Source of the DNA: Paenibacillus phytohabitans | GTDB lineage: Bacteria > Bacillota > Bacilli > Paenibacillales > Paenibacillaceae | Direction of reading: 5' to 3' | Assembly: GCF_013141775.1 (NCBI RefSeq) | Contig: NZ_WHOB01000021.1 | Span: forward strand, 1-64,000 | Length of the DNA stretch: 64,000 nt | In this document: in pieces, positions 27,981-37,684 of the stretch | How the letters are laid out: each line of letters begins with the position of its first letter | How positions within the stretch are numbered: position 1 is the stretch's first letter | Notes under the pieces: generated by a model | Told to the model about the DNA's origin: nothing | What the model saw: only the letters and a program-made list of their open reading frames with translations | Databases searched by the model: none | Position numbers and translations under genes: made by a program

Positions 27981-30812
27981 TTGCATCAATATATAACGGT
28001 AAGCGGAGCAAGAGAAAATAACCTGAAGAATATCAGCCTTAACATTCCGCGTAATCAGTTAGTAGTGTTCACCGGAGTGAGCGGCTCGGGCAAATCAAGC
28101 CTGGCTTTTGATACGCTCTACGCCGAAGGACAGATGCGTTATGTGGAATCTTTGTCATCGTACGCCCGGCAATTCCTGGGACTGATGGGCAAGCCGGATG
28201 TGGATGCCATTGACGGGCTATCGCCAGCCATTGCTATTGAACAGAAAACCACCTCGAGCAATCCGCGTTCCACCGTAGGAACAGTAACAGAGATTTATGA
28301 CTATTTACGTTTGTTATGGTCAAAGATCGGAACTCCGCATTGCCCGTCCTGCGGGCGGATCATTCAGCGGCAATCCGTGGACCAGATTGTAGAGCAGATT
28401 GCGGGGCTGCCGGAAGGAACCAAATATGAGGTGCTGGCGCCCATGGTCCGGAACAAAAAAGGCGGGCATCAGCATATATTCGAGCAGGCTAAGCTGGGCG
28501 GATATGTCCGTGTCCGGGTGAACGGTGCGGTCCATCATGTAACAGACCCCATTTCCCTGGACAAGAATAAAAAGCACTCCATCGAAATTGTTATCGACCG
28601 GCTGATCGTGAAAGACATGGATGTTCAGCGGCTGGCCGATTCTCTGGAGCATGCGTTTGCCCTGTCCGGGGATTTGGTGATCATTCACCAGAGTGCCAGC
28701 GGTGAAGAGGTAACGTATTCGCAGAGCTACGCCTGCCCGCATTGTGAAGTGTCTTTGCCGGAGCTATCCCCCCGCATGTTCTCTTTCAATAACCATGAAG
28801 GGGCTTGCCCGGCCTGTACAGGTCTGGGTTCACATCTGAAGGTGGATCCGGATAAAATCATACCGGATACCAACCGCTCCATCCAATCCGGCGGGATTAT
28901 CGCGAACGGCTGGAGTAATGTGAAGACCAACTCTTTTTGCAAAATGTACTACGAGGCCTTGGGTGAAAAATATGGCTTCGACTTCGACACTCCGCTGCAG
29001 GAGCTGCCGACAGAGGCTATGAACGCGCTGCTGTACGGGACTAACGGCGAGAAGCTTGAAGTGCACCATCCCGGTGATGCCCTCCGGAACTATGTCAAAG
29101 AAGCCTTCGAAGGAATCGTCAATAATCTGGAGCGGCGTTACCGGGAAACTCCATCCGAAGCGATGAAGAAGGAACTGGAGGAATACATGTCCGTTCTGCC
29201 TTGCCCCCATTGTCACGGTGACCGTCTGTCGCCTGTTGTGCTTGGTGTGAAGGTCGGCGGTAAAAGCATTGCAGAGTTCTGCCATTTACCGGTGGAGGCT
29301 GCGGTAGATTTTATTGCCGGGCTTAGCCTGACTGCTGCGAATGTGGAGATTGCCGGTACCATCCTGCAGGAGATTGATGCCCGGTTCCAGTTCCTGAATA
29401 ATGTCGGACTAAATTATCTGACGCTCTCGAGAGCTGCCGGAACGTTATCAGGCGGTGAAAGTCAGCGCATTCGTCTGGCCACACAGCTGGGTTCCGGTCT
29501 TATGGGTGTCCTCTATATTCTTGACGAGCCGTCGATCGGCCTGCATCAACGGGATAATGACCGCCTGCTGCTGGCTCTGAAGAAGATGCGCGACCTCGGC
29601 AATACGCTAATTGTAGTGGAGCATGATGAAGATACGATCCGCCAGGCGGACTGGATTGTCGATATAGGTCCAAATGCCGGAATACACGGCGGAGAGGTTG
29701 TGGCGCAGGGTACCCTTGAAGATATACTGGCTGAATCCCGCTCGATCACCGGCCAGTACCTGTCCCGCAGTAAACAAATATCCGTCCCGGAAGAGCGGCG
29801 GAGCGGGAACGGCAAACGGCTGACTATTACCGGAGCTGCCGCCAACAATCTGAAGGGGATTACGGTATCTATTCCCTTAGGCACGTTAACCTGTGTGACC
29901 GGGGTTTCCGGCTCAGGCAAATCCAGTCTGGTCAACGAAATCCTGTACAAGAAGCTGGCTTCTACACTTAACCGGGCTCATACGATTCCCGGGGAACATC
30001 AGAGTATTGACGGGATAGAGCATCTCGACAAAGTTATTAATATCGATCAGAAGCCGATCGGGCGTACTCCGCGTTCTAATCCTGCCACCTATACCGGGGT
30101 ATTCGATAATATCCGCACACTGTTCTCGCTGACGAATGAGGCCAAGGTTCGTGCCTACGGCCCGGGGCGGTTCTCCTTCAATATCAAGGGCGGCCGGTGT
30201 GAAGCCTGTGCGGGGGACGGACTGATCAAGGTGGAGATGCATTTTCTGCCGGATGTGTATGTGCAGTGCAGCATCTGCAGAGGACGGAGATACAGCCGGG
30301 AGACGCTTGAGGTGCATTATAAAGGTAAAAGCATCGCGGATGTGCTGGACTTGACCGCTCAGGAAGCCGTCCAGTTCTTTGGCAATATTCCGAAGATCCG
30401 TAAAAAGCTTGAGGCTCTTTGCATCGTTGGCCTCGGTTATATCAAGCTGGGCCAATCCTCCACGACCTTGTCAGGCGGCGAGGCGCAGCGGGTGAAGCTG
30501 GCGGCAGAGCTGCTTAAGCCGGCTACCGGCTCCACGCTATATGTGATGGATGAGCCGACGACCGGATTGCATTTTGCCGATGTACACCAGTTAATTGATG
30601 TCCTGCATTCCCTGACCGATGCCGGCAACACCGTAGTGGTCATTGAACATAATCTGGAGCTGATCAAGAATGCTGATTACATTATTGATCTCGGCCCGGA
30701 GGGCGGTGCGGATGGGGGAGAGATCGTCTGTACAGGAACTCCTGAAGAGGTTGCGGTGCATGAGAAGAGCTATACGGGCAAATATCTGAACCAAGAGATG
30801 GTGAGAAGATGA
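27981..30812 (+). CDS. uvrA: UvrA-type excinuclease ATPase
   Basis: 943 residues, full UvrA length. Two ABC modules are present: Walker A GVSGSGKSS twice (about residues 30 and 645), signature LSGGESQR and LSGGEAQR, and Walker B LYILDEPSIGL and LYVMDEPTTGL. Zinc-finger cysteines appear as CPSCG, CPHC..CPAC, CPHC and CEAC..CSIC. TTG at 27981 is chosen because GGAGG lies seven bases upstream. No uvrB is next to it, so it may be the second UvrA of the genome rather than the housekeeping one. Confidence 0.88.
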   Translation: MHQYITVSGARENNLKNISLNIPRNQLVVFTGVSGSGKSSLAFDTLYAEGQMRYVESLSSYARQFLGLMGKPDVDAIDGLSPAIAIEQKTTSSNPRSTVGTVTEIYDYLRLLWSKIGTPHCPSCGRIIQRQSVDQIVEQIAGLPEGTKYEVLAPMVRNKKGGHQHIFEQAKLGGYVRVRVNGAVHHVTDPISLDKNKKHSIEIVIDRLIVKDMDVQRLADSLEHAFALSGDLVIIHQSASGEEVTYSQSYACPHCEVSLPELSPRMFSFNNHEGACPACTGLGSHLKVDPDKIIPDTNRSIQSGGIIANGWSNVKTNSFCKMYYEALGEKYGFDFDTPLQELPTEAMNALLYGTNGEKLEVHHPGDALRNYVKEAFEGIVNNLERRYRETPSEAMKKELEEYMSVLPCPHCHGDRLSPVVLGVKVGGKSIAEFCHLPVEAAVDFIAGLSLTAANVEIAGTILQEIDARFQFLNNVGLNYLTLSRAAGTLSGGESQRIRLATQLGSGLMGVLYILDEPSIGLHQRDNDRLLLALKKMRDLGNTLIVVEHDEDTIRQADWIVDIGPNAGIHGGEVVAQGTLEDILAESRSITGQYLSRSKQISVPEERRSGNGKRLTITGAAANNLKGITVSIPLGTLTCVTGVSGSGKSSLVNEILYKKLASTLNRAHTIPGEHQSIDGIEHLDKVINIDQKPIGRTPRSNPATYTGVFDNIRTLFSLTNEAKVRAYGPGRFSFNIKGGRCEACAGDGLIKVEMHFLPDVYVQCSICRGRRYSRETLEVHYKGKSIADVLDLTAQEAVQFFGNIPKIRKKLEALCIVGLGYIKLGQSSTTLSGGEAQRVKLAAELLKPATGSTLYVMDEPTTGLHFADVHQLIDVLHSLTDAGNTVVVIEHNLELIKNADYIIDLGPEGGADGGEIVCTGTPEEVAVHEKSYTGKYLNQEMVRR

Positions 30813-31153
30813 ACTTAATCCAGATGCAGGTTGAGCATAGCAAATATGGAGCGGGAACTGTCGTAGGTCATGTGGAAGAGCGGATTATCATTGATTTCTC
30901 CGGAGATACGGGCGAGAAAAGCTTCTTGTACCCGGAGGCTTTTGAGCAGCATCTGCGCCTTCTTGATCCGGTGCTGCAGGCTCAGATCGGCAAGGAAGTG
31001 CAGTTAAAAGCAGCGCAGCGGGCAGCAGATCAGCTCCTGCGGGAACAGCAGCGGGAGGCAGAGCATGCAAGGCTTGCTGAAGAGAAGCTTCAATTAAAGA
31101 ATGATAAGAGCAAATCGCGGCGGAAGGCTGCTCAGGCGAAGAACAAGGGATAG
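30809..31153 (+). CDS. Small basic protein coupled to UvrA, unknown
   Basis: 114 residues. The first 45 residues look like a small beta-barrel (HSKYGAGTVVGHVEERIIIDF, then KSFLYPEAFEQHL), a pattern seen in several Firmicute proteins of unknown function. The remainder is a charged helix rich in Gln, Ala, Arg and Lys, possibly nucleic-acid-binding. Its ATG overlaps the uvrA stop (ATGA-type coupling), suggesting that it works with that ATPase or on the same DNA. Confidence 0.65.
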   Translation: MNLIQMQVEHSKYGAGTVVGHVEERIIIDFSGDTGEKSFLYPEAFEQHLRLLDPVLQAQIGKEVQLKAAQRAADQLLREQQREAEHARLAEEKLQLKNDKSKSRRKAAQAKNKG

Positions 31154-31220
31154 GGCCAGACTGACCAGGAAGGCTAAAAGCGTTCTATAATAGAGACGGA
31201 ACATAATTTTAATAAGCATC

Positions 31221-31267
31221 GGCGGTCTTTTCCGGGGAGTTCTCTGGTGAGGGCCGCCAAGTTTTTT
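31221..31267 (+). terminator. Terminator after the uvrA unit
   Basis: GGCGGTC pairs (one G-T) with GGCCGCC and is followed by AAGTTTTTTG. Confidence 0.65.
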
Positions 31268-31302
31268 GTACACAATAAATACTATATACCGGAGGTTAAC
31301 CC

Positions 31303-31908
31303 ATGTATCAATATAAAGACCGCGAATTTACCCGTGTCCATTTTGACGGGCAGGATTTGCGTTATGGTGAACTGATCAGCTGCACTTTTGAGAAATGCAC
31401 GTTTATGAACACTTCTATGGAGGAGATTGATACCAGCTACTGCCGGTTCATTGAATGCGACTTCAAGGGTGTCAGCCTGAACTCCTCGATTCATAACGAA
31501 TCCGCTTTTGAGAATTGCAAGTTTAACGGCGCGAATCTCTTCGTCTCCAAATTTATCGCCTGCAAAATGACCGGCTCGGACTTCTCCGGCGCCCAGGTGG
31601 ACGGCATTACGATTGACGGGGGAGACTGGTCGTACACGAATCTGCGGCATGCCAATCTGAGCAAGCAGGACCTGCGCGGAGTGCGCTTCTTCGAGGCTGA
31701 CTTCACCGATACCGACCTGACGAAGGCGGATCTAAGGGACTGCAATCTGGAGCGGGTATCACTGAGCCGGGCCAAGCTTGCAGGGGCCGACCTGCGGGGG
31801 GCGAACCTGGAGGGGGTTGACCTGAAGGCGCTGGATGTGAAAGGCGCGCGGATGGATCTGGAACAGGCTGCTCTGTTTATGCGTTCCTACGGGGCGAAGG
31901 TGGATTGA
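31303..31908 (+). CDS. Pentapeptide-repeat protein
   Basis: 201 residues built of A(D/N)LXX-type pentapeptides, clearest at ANLFVSKFIACKMTGSDFSG and in the C-terminal run TDTDLTKADLRDCNLERVSL, GADLRGANLEGVDL. Such repeats fold as a right-handed four-sided helix. CGGAGG precedes the ATG. Some members (Qnr, MfpA) mimic DNA and protect gyrase, but nothing in the sequence demands this; function unknown. Confidence 0.82.
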   Translation: MYQYKDREFTRVHFDGQDLRYGELISCTFEKCTFMNTSMEEIDTSYCRFIECDFKGVSLNSSIHNESAFENCKFNGANLFVSKFIACKMTGSDFSGAQVDGITIDGGDWSYTNLRHANLSKQDLRGVRFFEADFTDTDLTKADLRDCNLERVSLSRAKLAGADLRGANLEGVDLKALDVKGARMDLEQAALFMRSYGAKVD

Positions 31909-32035
31909 CCTCGGACAGCAATTTTGTGCTATTTGTGAATCGATTTTACGGTGGAAACAGACAGGAATAGCCGATACAATGATTCTGTATCCACAATAAA
32001 ATACAATTCATTCACGAATGGAGGTCACATAACTT

Positions 32036-33316
32036 ATGAATCATTGGGAATTCGCCCCTACACCGCCAATGGGCTGGAACAGCTGGGATTGCTATGGTGC
32101 TTCGGTGACGGAGGCAGAGGTACGGGGGAATGCTGAATACATGGCCCGCAACCTGAAGGAGTATGGCTGGGAATATATTGTGGTTGATATTCAGTGGTAT
32201 GAGCCCGGGGCCGTGTCAGACCAGTATCGTCCTTTTGTCCGGCTGGAGACGGATGCGTATTCCCGGCTGATTCCTGCGGTGAACCGTTTCCCTTCGGCAG
32301 AAGGCGGTCTTGGGTTTAAGCCGCTAGCTGATTATGTACATAGTCTTGGCCTGAAGTTCGGAATTCATATTATGCGCGGTATTCCCCGTCAGGCGGTTCA
32401 CGACAATACACCCATCAAGGGAACGGCGGTGACTGCACGCGATATCGCACATACCTGTTCCTTCTGCGGCTGGAACACGGATATGTATGGTGTAGATGCT
32501 TCCAAGGAAGGTGCCCAGGAATATTACAATTCTTTGTTCGAGCTGTACGCTTCATGGGATGTCGATTACATCAAGGTGGATGATATCGCAGATTCCTGGC
32601 TGCATGGCGGCCCCCATCTGGCCGAGATCGAGCTGATCCGCAAAGCCATTGACTATACTGGCCGCAGCATTGTGCTGAGCCTGTCGCCGGGACCTGCACC
32701 TGTGAAGCATGCTGACTTCTTGGAGAACCACGCGAATGTATGGAGAATGACGGATGATTTCTGGGACCGCTGGCCGCTCCTCCTGGATATGTTCGACCGC
32801 TGTTCCACTTGGGAAGGCCGGCCTAAACCCGGCTGCTGGCCGGATTGCGATATGCTGCCGCTTGGGCGTATCGGAATACGCGGTGTGCAGCATGACCGCT
32901 GGACGAACTTTACGAAGGACGAGCAAGTAACGATGATGACCTTATGGACCCTCTTCCGTTCCCCGCTCATGTTCGGTGGTGAGATGCGCGATAACGATGA
33001 GTGGACACTGTCCCTCCTGACGAACCAGGACGTGCTGAATATGCACCGTCACAGTTATGGCGCCCGGCAGCTCAGCCGTGATGGCGATCAGGTTGTGTGG
33101 CTAGCCGAAGGTCCTGAAGGCGAGCGGTTCGTAGCTTTGTTTAACACAGGCGAGCTATTGGCGGAAGTGTCTGTAGCTATTGCCGATCTGGGAGTGGGCA
33201 GCGGGGTTAAGGCCAAGGAGCTGTGGACCGGGAAGCAAACGGGCCTGCTCGAAGATACACTGACTGCAGCCATTCCGCCCCATGGAGCAGCGTTGTTCAG
33301 AGTTGCTGGAGAGTAA
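32036..33316 (+). CDS. GH27 alpha-galactosidase
   Basis: 426 residues of family GH27/clan D. TPPMGWNSWDCYGASVTE is the hallmark N-terminus, DYIKVDDIAD holds the nucleophile Asp and WRMTDDFWDRW the acid-base Asp. The C-terminal beta domain ends near residue 420. There is no signal peptide, so it acts in the cytoplasm on imported galactosides. A GGAGG precedes the start, and a terminator follows; it is a single-gene unit not linked to a galactose transporter here. Confidence 0.88.
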   Translation: MNHWEFAPTPPMGWNSWDCYGASVTEAEVRGNAEYMARNLKEYGWEYIVVDIQWYEPGAVSDQYRPFVRLETDAYSRLIPAVNRFPSAEGGLGFKPLADYVHSLGLKFGIHIMRGIPRQAVHDNTPIKGTAVTARDIAHTCSFCGWNTDMYGVDASKEGAQEYYNSLFELYASWDVDYIKVDDIADSWLHGGPHLAEIELIRKAIDYTGRSIVLSLSPGPAPVKHADFLENHANVWRMTDDFWDRWPLLLDMFDRCSTWEGRPKPGCWPDCDMLPLGRIGIRGVQHDRWTNFTKDEQVTMMTLWTLFRSPLMFGGEMRDNDEWTLSLLTNQDVLNMHRHSYGARQLSRDGDQVVWLAEGPEGERFVALFNTGELLAEVSVAIADLGVGSGVKAKELWTGKQTGLLEDTLTAAIPPHGAALFRVAGE

Positions 33317-33345
33317 GCGTATATAGCAAAAGAGTTCACATTACG

Positions 33346-33377
33346 AAGAGACGCAGCAGGGTGCTGGTCTCTTTTTT
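33346..33377 (+). terminator. Terminator after the alpha-galactosidase
   Basis: AAGAGAC-GCAGCA pairs with TGCTG-GTCTCTT, followed by TTTTTT. Confidence 0.8.
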
Positions 33378-33454
33378 GGCGTGACCGGGTTAGATAGAGA
33401 AAGTGTATAATCATATAAACATAGAATCTGCTAGGAAGGGCGGGGAGAGTCAGG

Positions 33455-34264
33455 ATGGAACAGGAGATATTTAAGTTCAGCTGGACGGGCGGTGACGAGA
33501 TGCATCTCGACAATCCGGTAACAGTTACATATAAGAGTACGGTGATCGGCCGTTACGGCGGGAACACGGCAGCAGGTGCTGATAAGAATGAGGATGGTGC
33601 CTATGTATTAAATGAACCAGGCGGCGGCTGGGAATTTGTCATGCTTCTGGATGCCCATAATACTGCAGAAAGCGCGGAACTGATGATCCGCACGATCGAC
33701 AGTGAAGCAGGTGAAATTATCAGGCTTCTCTCGCTGCCGGTACATCAGGCGTTTCATGCGCTGGAGGAATTTCTGTTGTCTATTTTCAAGTCGGAGGATT
33801 TCATAAGGAAGTGCAGACAGGTTACAGGAGAGACCGCGTGTCTGATTAGCGTGCGTATGGAGAATTACATCTGGTGGTTCTCTGTAGGAGATAATTCGCT
33901 GTATCTGCTTCATCCGGAGCTGGCCGCCCGCGGGCAATATGCTTTGAACCAGCGCAATTACTATGAATGGATCGGATTCGTGAACCCCTTCGACCAGCCG
34001 GTTGCCTGCTATTCTTCCGGAATCCGTGAGCTGCGGCAGGGCCATAACGTAATCGTGATGACTACGGACGGTCTGTTGGAGGTGGGAGCAAGAGTACTTG
34101 AGGACCCGCGCAGGCTTTATGTTGCTTTTGCAGGTGAAGAGGAGCTGGAGAAGTGTGTACAAGATGTATTGACAGATGTGCATCAGCAGTTAGGCCGGGA
34201 CAGCGCCACAGTTGTTGCCTGGAGTTATGATAATGGCAGGAAGGGTGCGATGCCTAGTGATTAG
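33455..34264 (+). CDS. PP2C-like serine/threonine phosphatase
   Basis: 269 residues. GADKNEDGAYV corresponds to the PPM motif with metal-binding Asp, MLLDAHNTAES replaces the usual DGHGG, and VMTTDGLLEV with WSYDNG at the end supply later metal-site residues. The changed second motif (DAH instead of DGH) is unusual. There is no membrane or sensor domain. It probably dephosphorylates a protein, but no partner kinase is nearby. Confidence 0.65.
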   Translation: MEQEIFKFSWTGGDEMHLDNPVTVTYKSTVIGRYGGNTAAGADKNEDGAYVLNEPGGGWEFVMLLDAHNTAESAELMIRTIDSEAGEIIRLLSLPVHQAFHALEEFLLSIFKSEDFIRKCRQVTGETACLISVRMENYIWWFSVGDNSLYLLHPELAARGQYALNQRNYYEWIGFVNPFDQPVACYSSGIRELRQGHNVIVMTTDGLLEVGARVLEDPRRLYVAFAGEEELEKCVQDVLTDVHQQLGRDSATVVAWSYDNGRKGAMPSD

Positions 34265-34308
34265 CTATATATTATGAAGGTGAATTTTATATTGAGAAGG
34301 TGATTATT

Positions 34309-37300
34309 ATGAAGATTACTATGAGAGCCATTAGAGACTTCTGCGGGACTGACTTTTATAACCGGGGGAAGTCTTATTATGAACAGGGGTGTGTCCGCAG
34401 CCTTACCTTTTACCCGGGCGATAGCAGCTATGAAGCACAGGTGAAGGGAAGGAAAGTATATGAGGTGAATATTGATATTTATGACCGTACCGATACCTTC
34501 AAAGCAGCCTGTTCTTGTCCTGCCTATGAGAACTATAGCTGCTGTAAACATGTAGCGGCAACACTTATTGCTATACACATGCAGCAGATTAAGGAGCCTG
34601 CCGATGCACAAGCTGCTCCATCCAGACGCGTAAACAAGTCCAAATACAACCAGACGGAGCACCTTATTTCTTCTTTTCAGAAATCGGTTCTTAACCGTGA
34701 GAGTGAGCCTGTGCTATTCGGTCTTGCAGAGCCGCTGCAGTTTGAGTTCACGCTTAACGTTAATGGTTACAGCAGCAGTCCGCGATTCTCCGTTGAAATG
34801 CGTGTGGGAATCAAACGTCTGTATGTAGTGTCCAAAATAAACGAGTTTCTAGAGCATTTCGAGCAGCGTCAGCCGTTATACTTCAAGAGTATATTTACCT
34901 TTGATGCTGAAAACCAGCACATTAATCCTGCGGATATGAAATTCCTTGAACTGCTGATTCTAATGAAAAACACTGAGAAAATTTATAGAAATGATCTCCC
35001 CAGCTATTATAATAACTCCTTAAAGGACGGGAAAACAATTGTCGTCACCCCGCTGGCCTGGGACAAGCTTAAACTGCTTTTTCCGGAGGTGAATGTCATT
35101 ATGGGGGGATCGGAGAATCCGGGAATTCGGGCTGAGCTTGCAGAAGAGGCGCCTCCGCTTGAATTTATGATTGGACCAGGGAAGAGACAGGACTATGTTC
35201 TGTCAGCTTCAGCACTGGATCATCTGATGCTGTTTCCGGACTACTCCACTGTGATCATGAACGGGAAGATATATTCAATGAACAGTGATGTTATAAGCAT
35301 GCTTTCACTATTAAAACAGCAGTTTGCGGCATCGCAGAATATTGAGATCGCTCCCGGACAAATCGAATCGGTCGTTCAGCAGGTACTGCCAGCCTTAAGA
35401 AAGCTAGGGAAAGTAAGGGTGGAGCAGGCAGTAAGCGAGCGGATTGTGGAACCGGACATGCAGGCAAAGCTGTATCTGGATTATGCGGATGGCATATTGA
35501 CGTTTCGGCTGGAATTCCATTATGAGGAGATTATTATCAACCCGCTGGAAGAGAAACCTGATGACGCAGTCCGCGAGCAGAAGATCCTGATCAGAAATGT
35601 TCAGCAGGAAAATAAGATCATTGCGGTTCTGGATAATTCTCCACTCAGGCGGGAGCGGCAGCACTGGGCTTCAATAAGTGAACCGGTTCTTTATGAGGCG
35701 CTATATGAGGTTATTCCAGTGCTGGAAGACTATGCAGAACTATTGGTTACCCCGGCTGTTCAGGGACTTGTGCTGGCGCGTAAATCTTATCCCAAAGTCA
35801 AAGCGAATTTAAATGAGGGCCTGGACTGGCTGGATATCTCGTTTGAGCTGGAGGGATTGGATGAACAGGAGACGGTTCGCGTCATGCAGGCTATTGTGGA
35901 GAAAAAGAAATATGTCCGGCTTAGCAGCGGGGCCTTTCTGTCCCTTGCAGATGAAAGCTTCAGCGAATTCGGTAATGTGGCCGAGCGGCTGAATCTAAAG
36001 CGGAAAGAGCTGAAGCAATCCGTGATACGCTTGCCTTCCGTTCAGGCGCTGCAGCTTCCGGAGCGGGGGCAGGGGTTCAAGCATACGAAGTGGGGCAAGT
36101 CTCTCCGGGTATTCCTGGAGCAGCTGCGGGAACCGGACAGTCTGGAGTTCGAGCTGCCGGCTGAGCTTAAGCCTGTGCTCCGTGACTATCAGGTCAGAGG
36201 CTTCCAGTGGATGAAGACCTTGTCGAAGTTCAGATTCGGCGGGATTCTGGCGGATGATATGGGACTGGGTAAAACCATTCAGAGTATCGCTTATATCTGC
36301 TCCGAGCTGGCTGAGCTGGAGACTGAGGTGCAGGTGAAAGCTCCGGTGCTGATTCTCTGTCCGGCATCCTTGACCTATAACTGGGGGAATGAATTTGCCA
36401 AGTTTGCTCCAGAGGTTAAAGTGCTGGTAGCGGCAGGGCAGAAGGAGGAGCGCAGCGGACTGCTGGAGAGTAAAGCCATGGAGGAAGCGGATGTAATTAT
36501 TACTTCGTACCCGCTGCTCCGGAGAGATATTGACCTGTATTCCGGCACCAACTTTCATGCGCTAATCCTGGATGAAGCCCAGGCGATCAAGAATTCAGCT
36601 TCCCTAACAGCCCAGGCCGTTAAATCTATTATGGCTGGCCGGAAATTCGCCCTGACTGGAACACCGATTGAGAATTCGGTGGATGAGCTGGAAGCTATCT
36701 TCAGTACAGTATTCCCGTCGCTGTTTGCCGGACGCTCGACCTTTAAGGAGCTGCCTGCCGGACGCATCGCCAGTATCGTATCTCCTTTTATTTTGCGGCG
36801 GCTCAAAAAAGATGTGCTGGAGGAGCTGCCGGACCGCATCGATACCGTGCAGCGCACAGAACTGCTGGATGAGCAGAAGCAAGTGTATCTCGCATACTTA
36901 TCCAGGCTACGTGACGATACCGAACAGGATTTGCTAACCGAAGGCTACCAAAAGAGCCGGATGAAGATTCTGGCGGGGATCACCCGTCTGCGGCAGATCT
37001 GCTGCCATCCTTCATTGTTCATCGAGAATTATACGGGCGGCTCAGGCAAGCTTGCGCAATTGCTGGAAACTGTGCAGGAATGCCGCGATTCGGGAAAAAG
37101 AATGCTGGTGTTCTCGCAGTTCTCCAGCATGCTGGAGCTGATCCGGCAGAGCCTGGTGGATGCGGGTGTGGAGCCCTTTTATCTCGACGGCTCGACTCCG
37201 GCCAGGGAGCGGGTGGAGCTGTGCAGGCGTTTCAATGAAGGAGAAGGAGAAGTATTCCTAATCTCGCTCAAGGCAGGCGGAACGGGCCTCAATCTGACCG

Positions 37301-37554
37301 GAGCAGATACTGTTATTTTATATGACCTGTGGTGGAATCCGGCAGTAGAAGAGCAAGCGATTGGCAGAGCGCACCGCATGGGACAGCGAAATGTCGTTCA
37401 GGTGATCCGGATGATCACAGAAGGTTCCATAGAGGAGAAAATTCTTGAGCTGCAGCAGCGCAAAAAGGATTTAATAGAAGAAGTGATTGAAGCCGGCGAG
37501 AATAAGAACACACGGCTGTCGGAAGAGGATATCCGTGAGCTGCTCAGAATGTAA
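34309..37554 (+). CDS. SWIM zinc-finger SNF2-family helicase
   Basis: 1081 residues. The N-terminus has a SWIM zinc finger (ACSCPAYENYSCCKH near residue 70), a central non-conserved region follows, then SNF2 motor motifs: DDMGLGKTIQ (Walker A), DEAQAIKN (Walker B), TGTPIENS, and in the C-lobe VFSQFSSML, SLKAGGTGLNLT and QAIGRAHRMGQ. ATG at 34309 follows GAGAAGG by eight bases. Bacterial members are thought to remodel DNA-bound complexes such as RNA polymerase; role here unknown. Confidence 0.88.
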   Translation: MKITMRAIRDFCGTDFYNRGKSYYEQGCVRSLTFYPGDSSYEAQVKGRKVYEVNIDIYDRTDTFKAACSCPAYENYSCCKHVAATLIAIHMQQIKEPADAQAAPSRRVNKSKYNQTEHLISSFQKSVLNRESEPVLFGLAEPLQFEFTLNVNGYSSSPRFSVEMRVGIKRLYVVSKINEFLEHFEQRQPLYFKSIFTFDAENQHINPADMKFLELLILMKNTEKIYRNDLPSYYNNSLKDGKTIVVTPLAWDKLKLLFPEVNVIMGGSENPGIRAELAEEAPPLEFMIGPGKRQDYVLSASALDHLMLFPDYSTVIMNGKIYSMNSDVISMLSLLKQQFAASQNIEIAPGQIESVVQQVLPALRKLGKVRVEQAVSERIVEPDMQAKLYLDYADGILTFRLEFHYEEIIINPLEEKPDDAVREQKILIRNVQQENKIIAVLDNSPLRRERQHWASISEPVLYEALYEVIPVLEDYAELLVTPAVQGLVLARKSYPKVKANLNEGLDWLDISFELEGLDEQETVRVMQAIVEKKKYVRLSSGAFLSLADESFSEFGNVAERLNLKRKELKQSVIRLPSVQALQLPERGQGFKHTKWGKSLRVFLEQLREPDSLEFELPAELKPVLRDYQVRGFQWMKTLSKFRFGGILADDMGLGKTIQSIAYICSELAELETEVQVKAPVLILCPASLTYNWGNEFAKFAPEVKVLVAAGQKEERSGLLESKAMEEADVIITSYPLLRRDIDLYSGTNFHALILDEAQAIKNSASLTAQAVKSIMAGRKFALTGTPIENSVDELEAIFSTVFPSLFAGRSTFKELPAGRIASIVSPFILRRLKKDVLEELPDRIDTVQRTELLDEQKQVYLAYLSRLRDDTEQDLLTEGYQKSRMKILAGITRLRQICCHPSLFIENYTGGSGKLAQLLETVQECRDSGKRMLVFSQFSSMLELIRQSLVDAGVEPFYLDGSTPARERVELCRRFNEGEGEVFLISLKAGGTGLNLTGADTVILYDLWWNPAVEEQAIGRAHRMGQRNVVQVIRMITEGSIEEKILELQQRKKDLIEEVIEAGENKNTRLSEEDIRELLRM

Positions 37555-37583
37555 GGGAGCCCGTACCTATTTTACCCGTACAT

Positions 37584-37612
37584 GCACTTCTAGGCATCTA
37601 CCCACATACAAT
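37584..37612 (+). promoter_or_regulatory. Candidate sigma-E promoter of sigK
   Basis: The -10 CATACAAT (37605-37612) matches the sigma-E consensus CATACAMT exactly. With a 14-base spacer the -35 is GCACTTC, a partial match to KMATATT. Sigma-E-dependent sigK transcription in the mother cell is established in Bacillus. Confidence 0.6.
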
Positions 37613-37684
37613 AAAAGGACCATGAACCCGTAGTTCTCGCTTGCAGATCGGTTTCATTGTACATGTGCGGGAGGTGTCGCCAAG

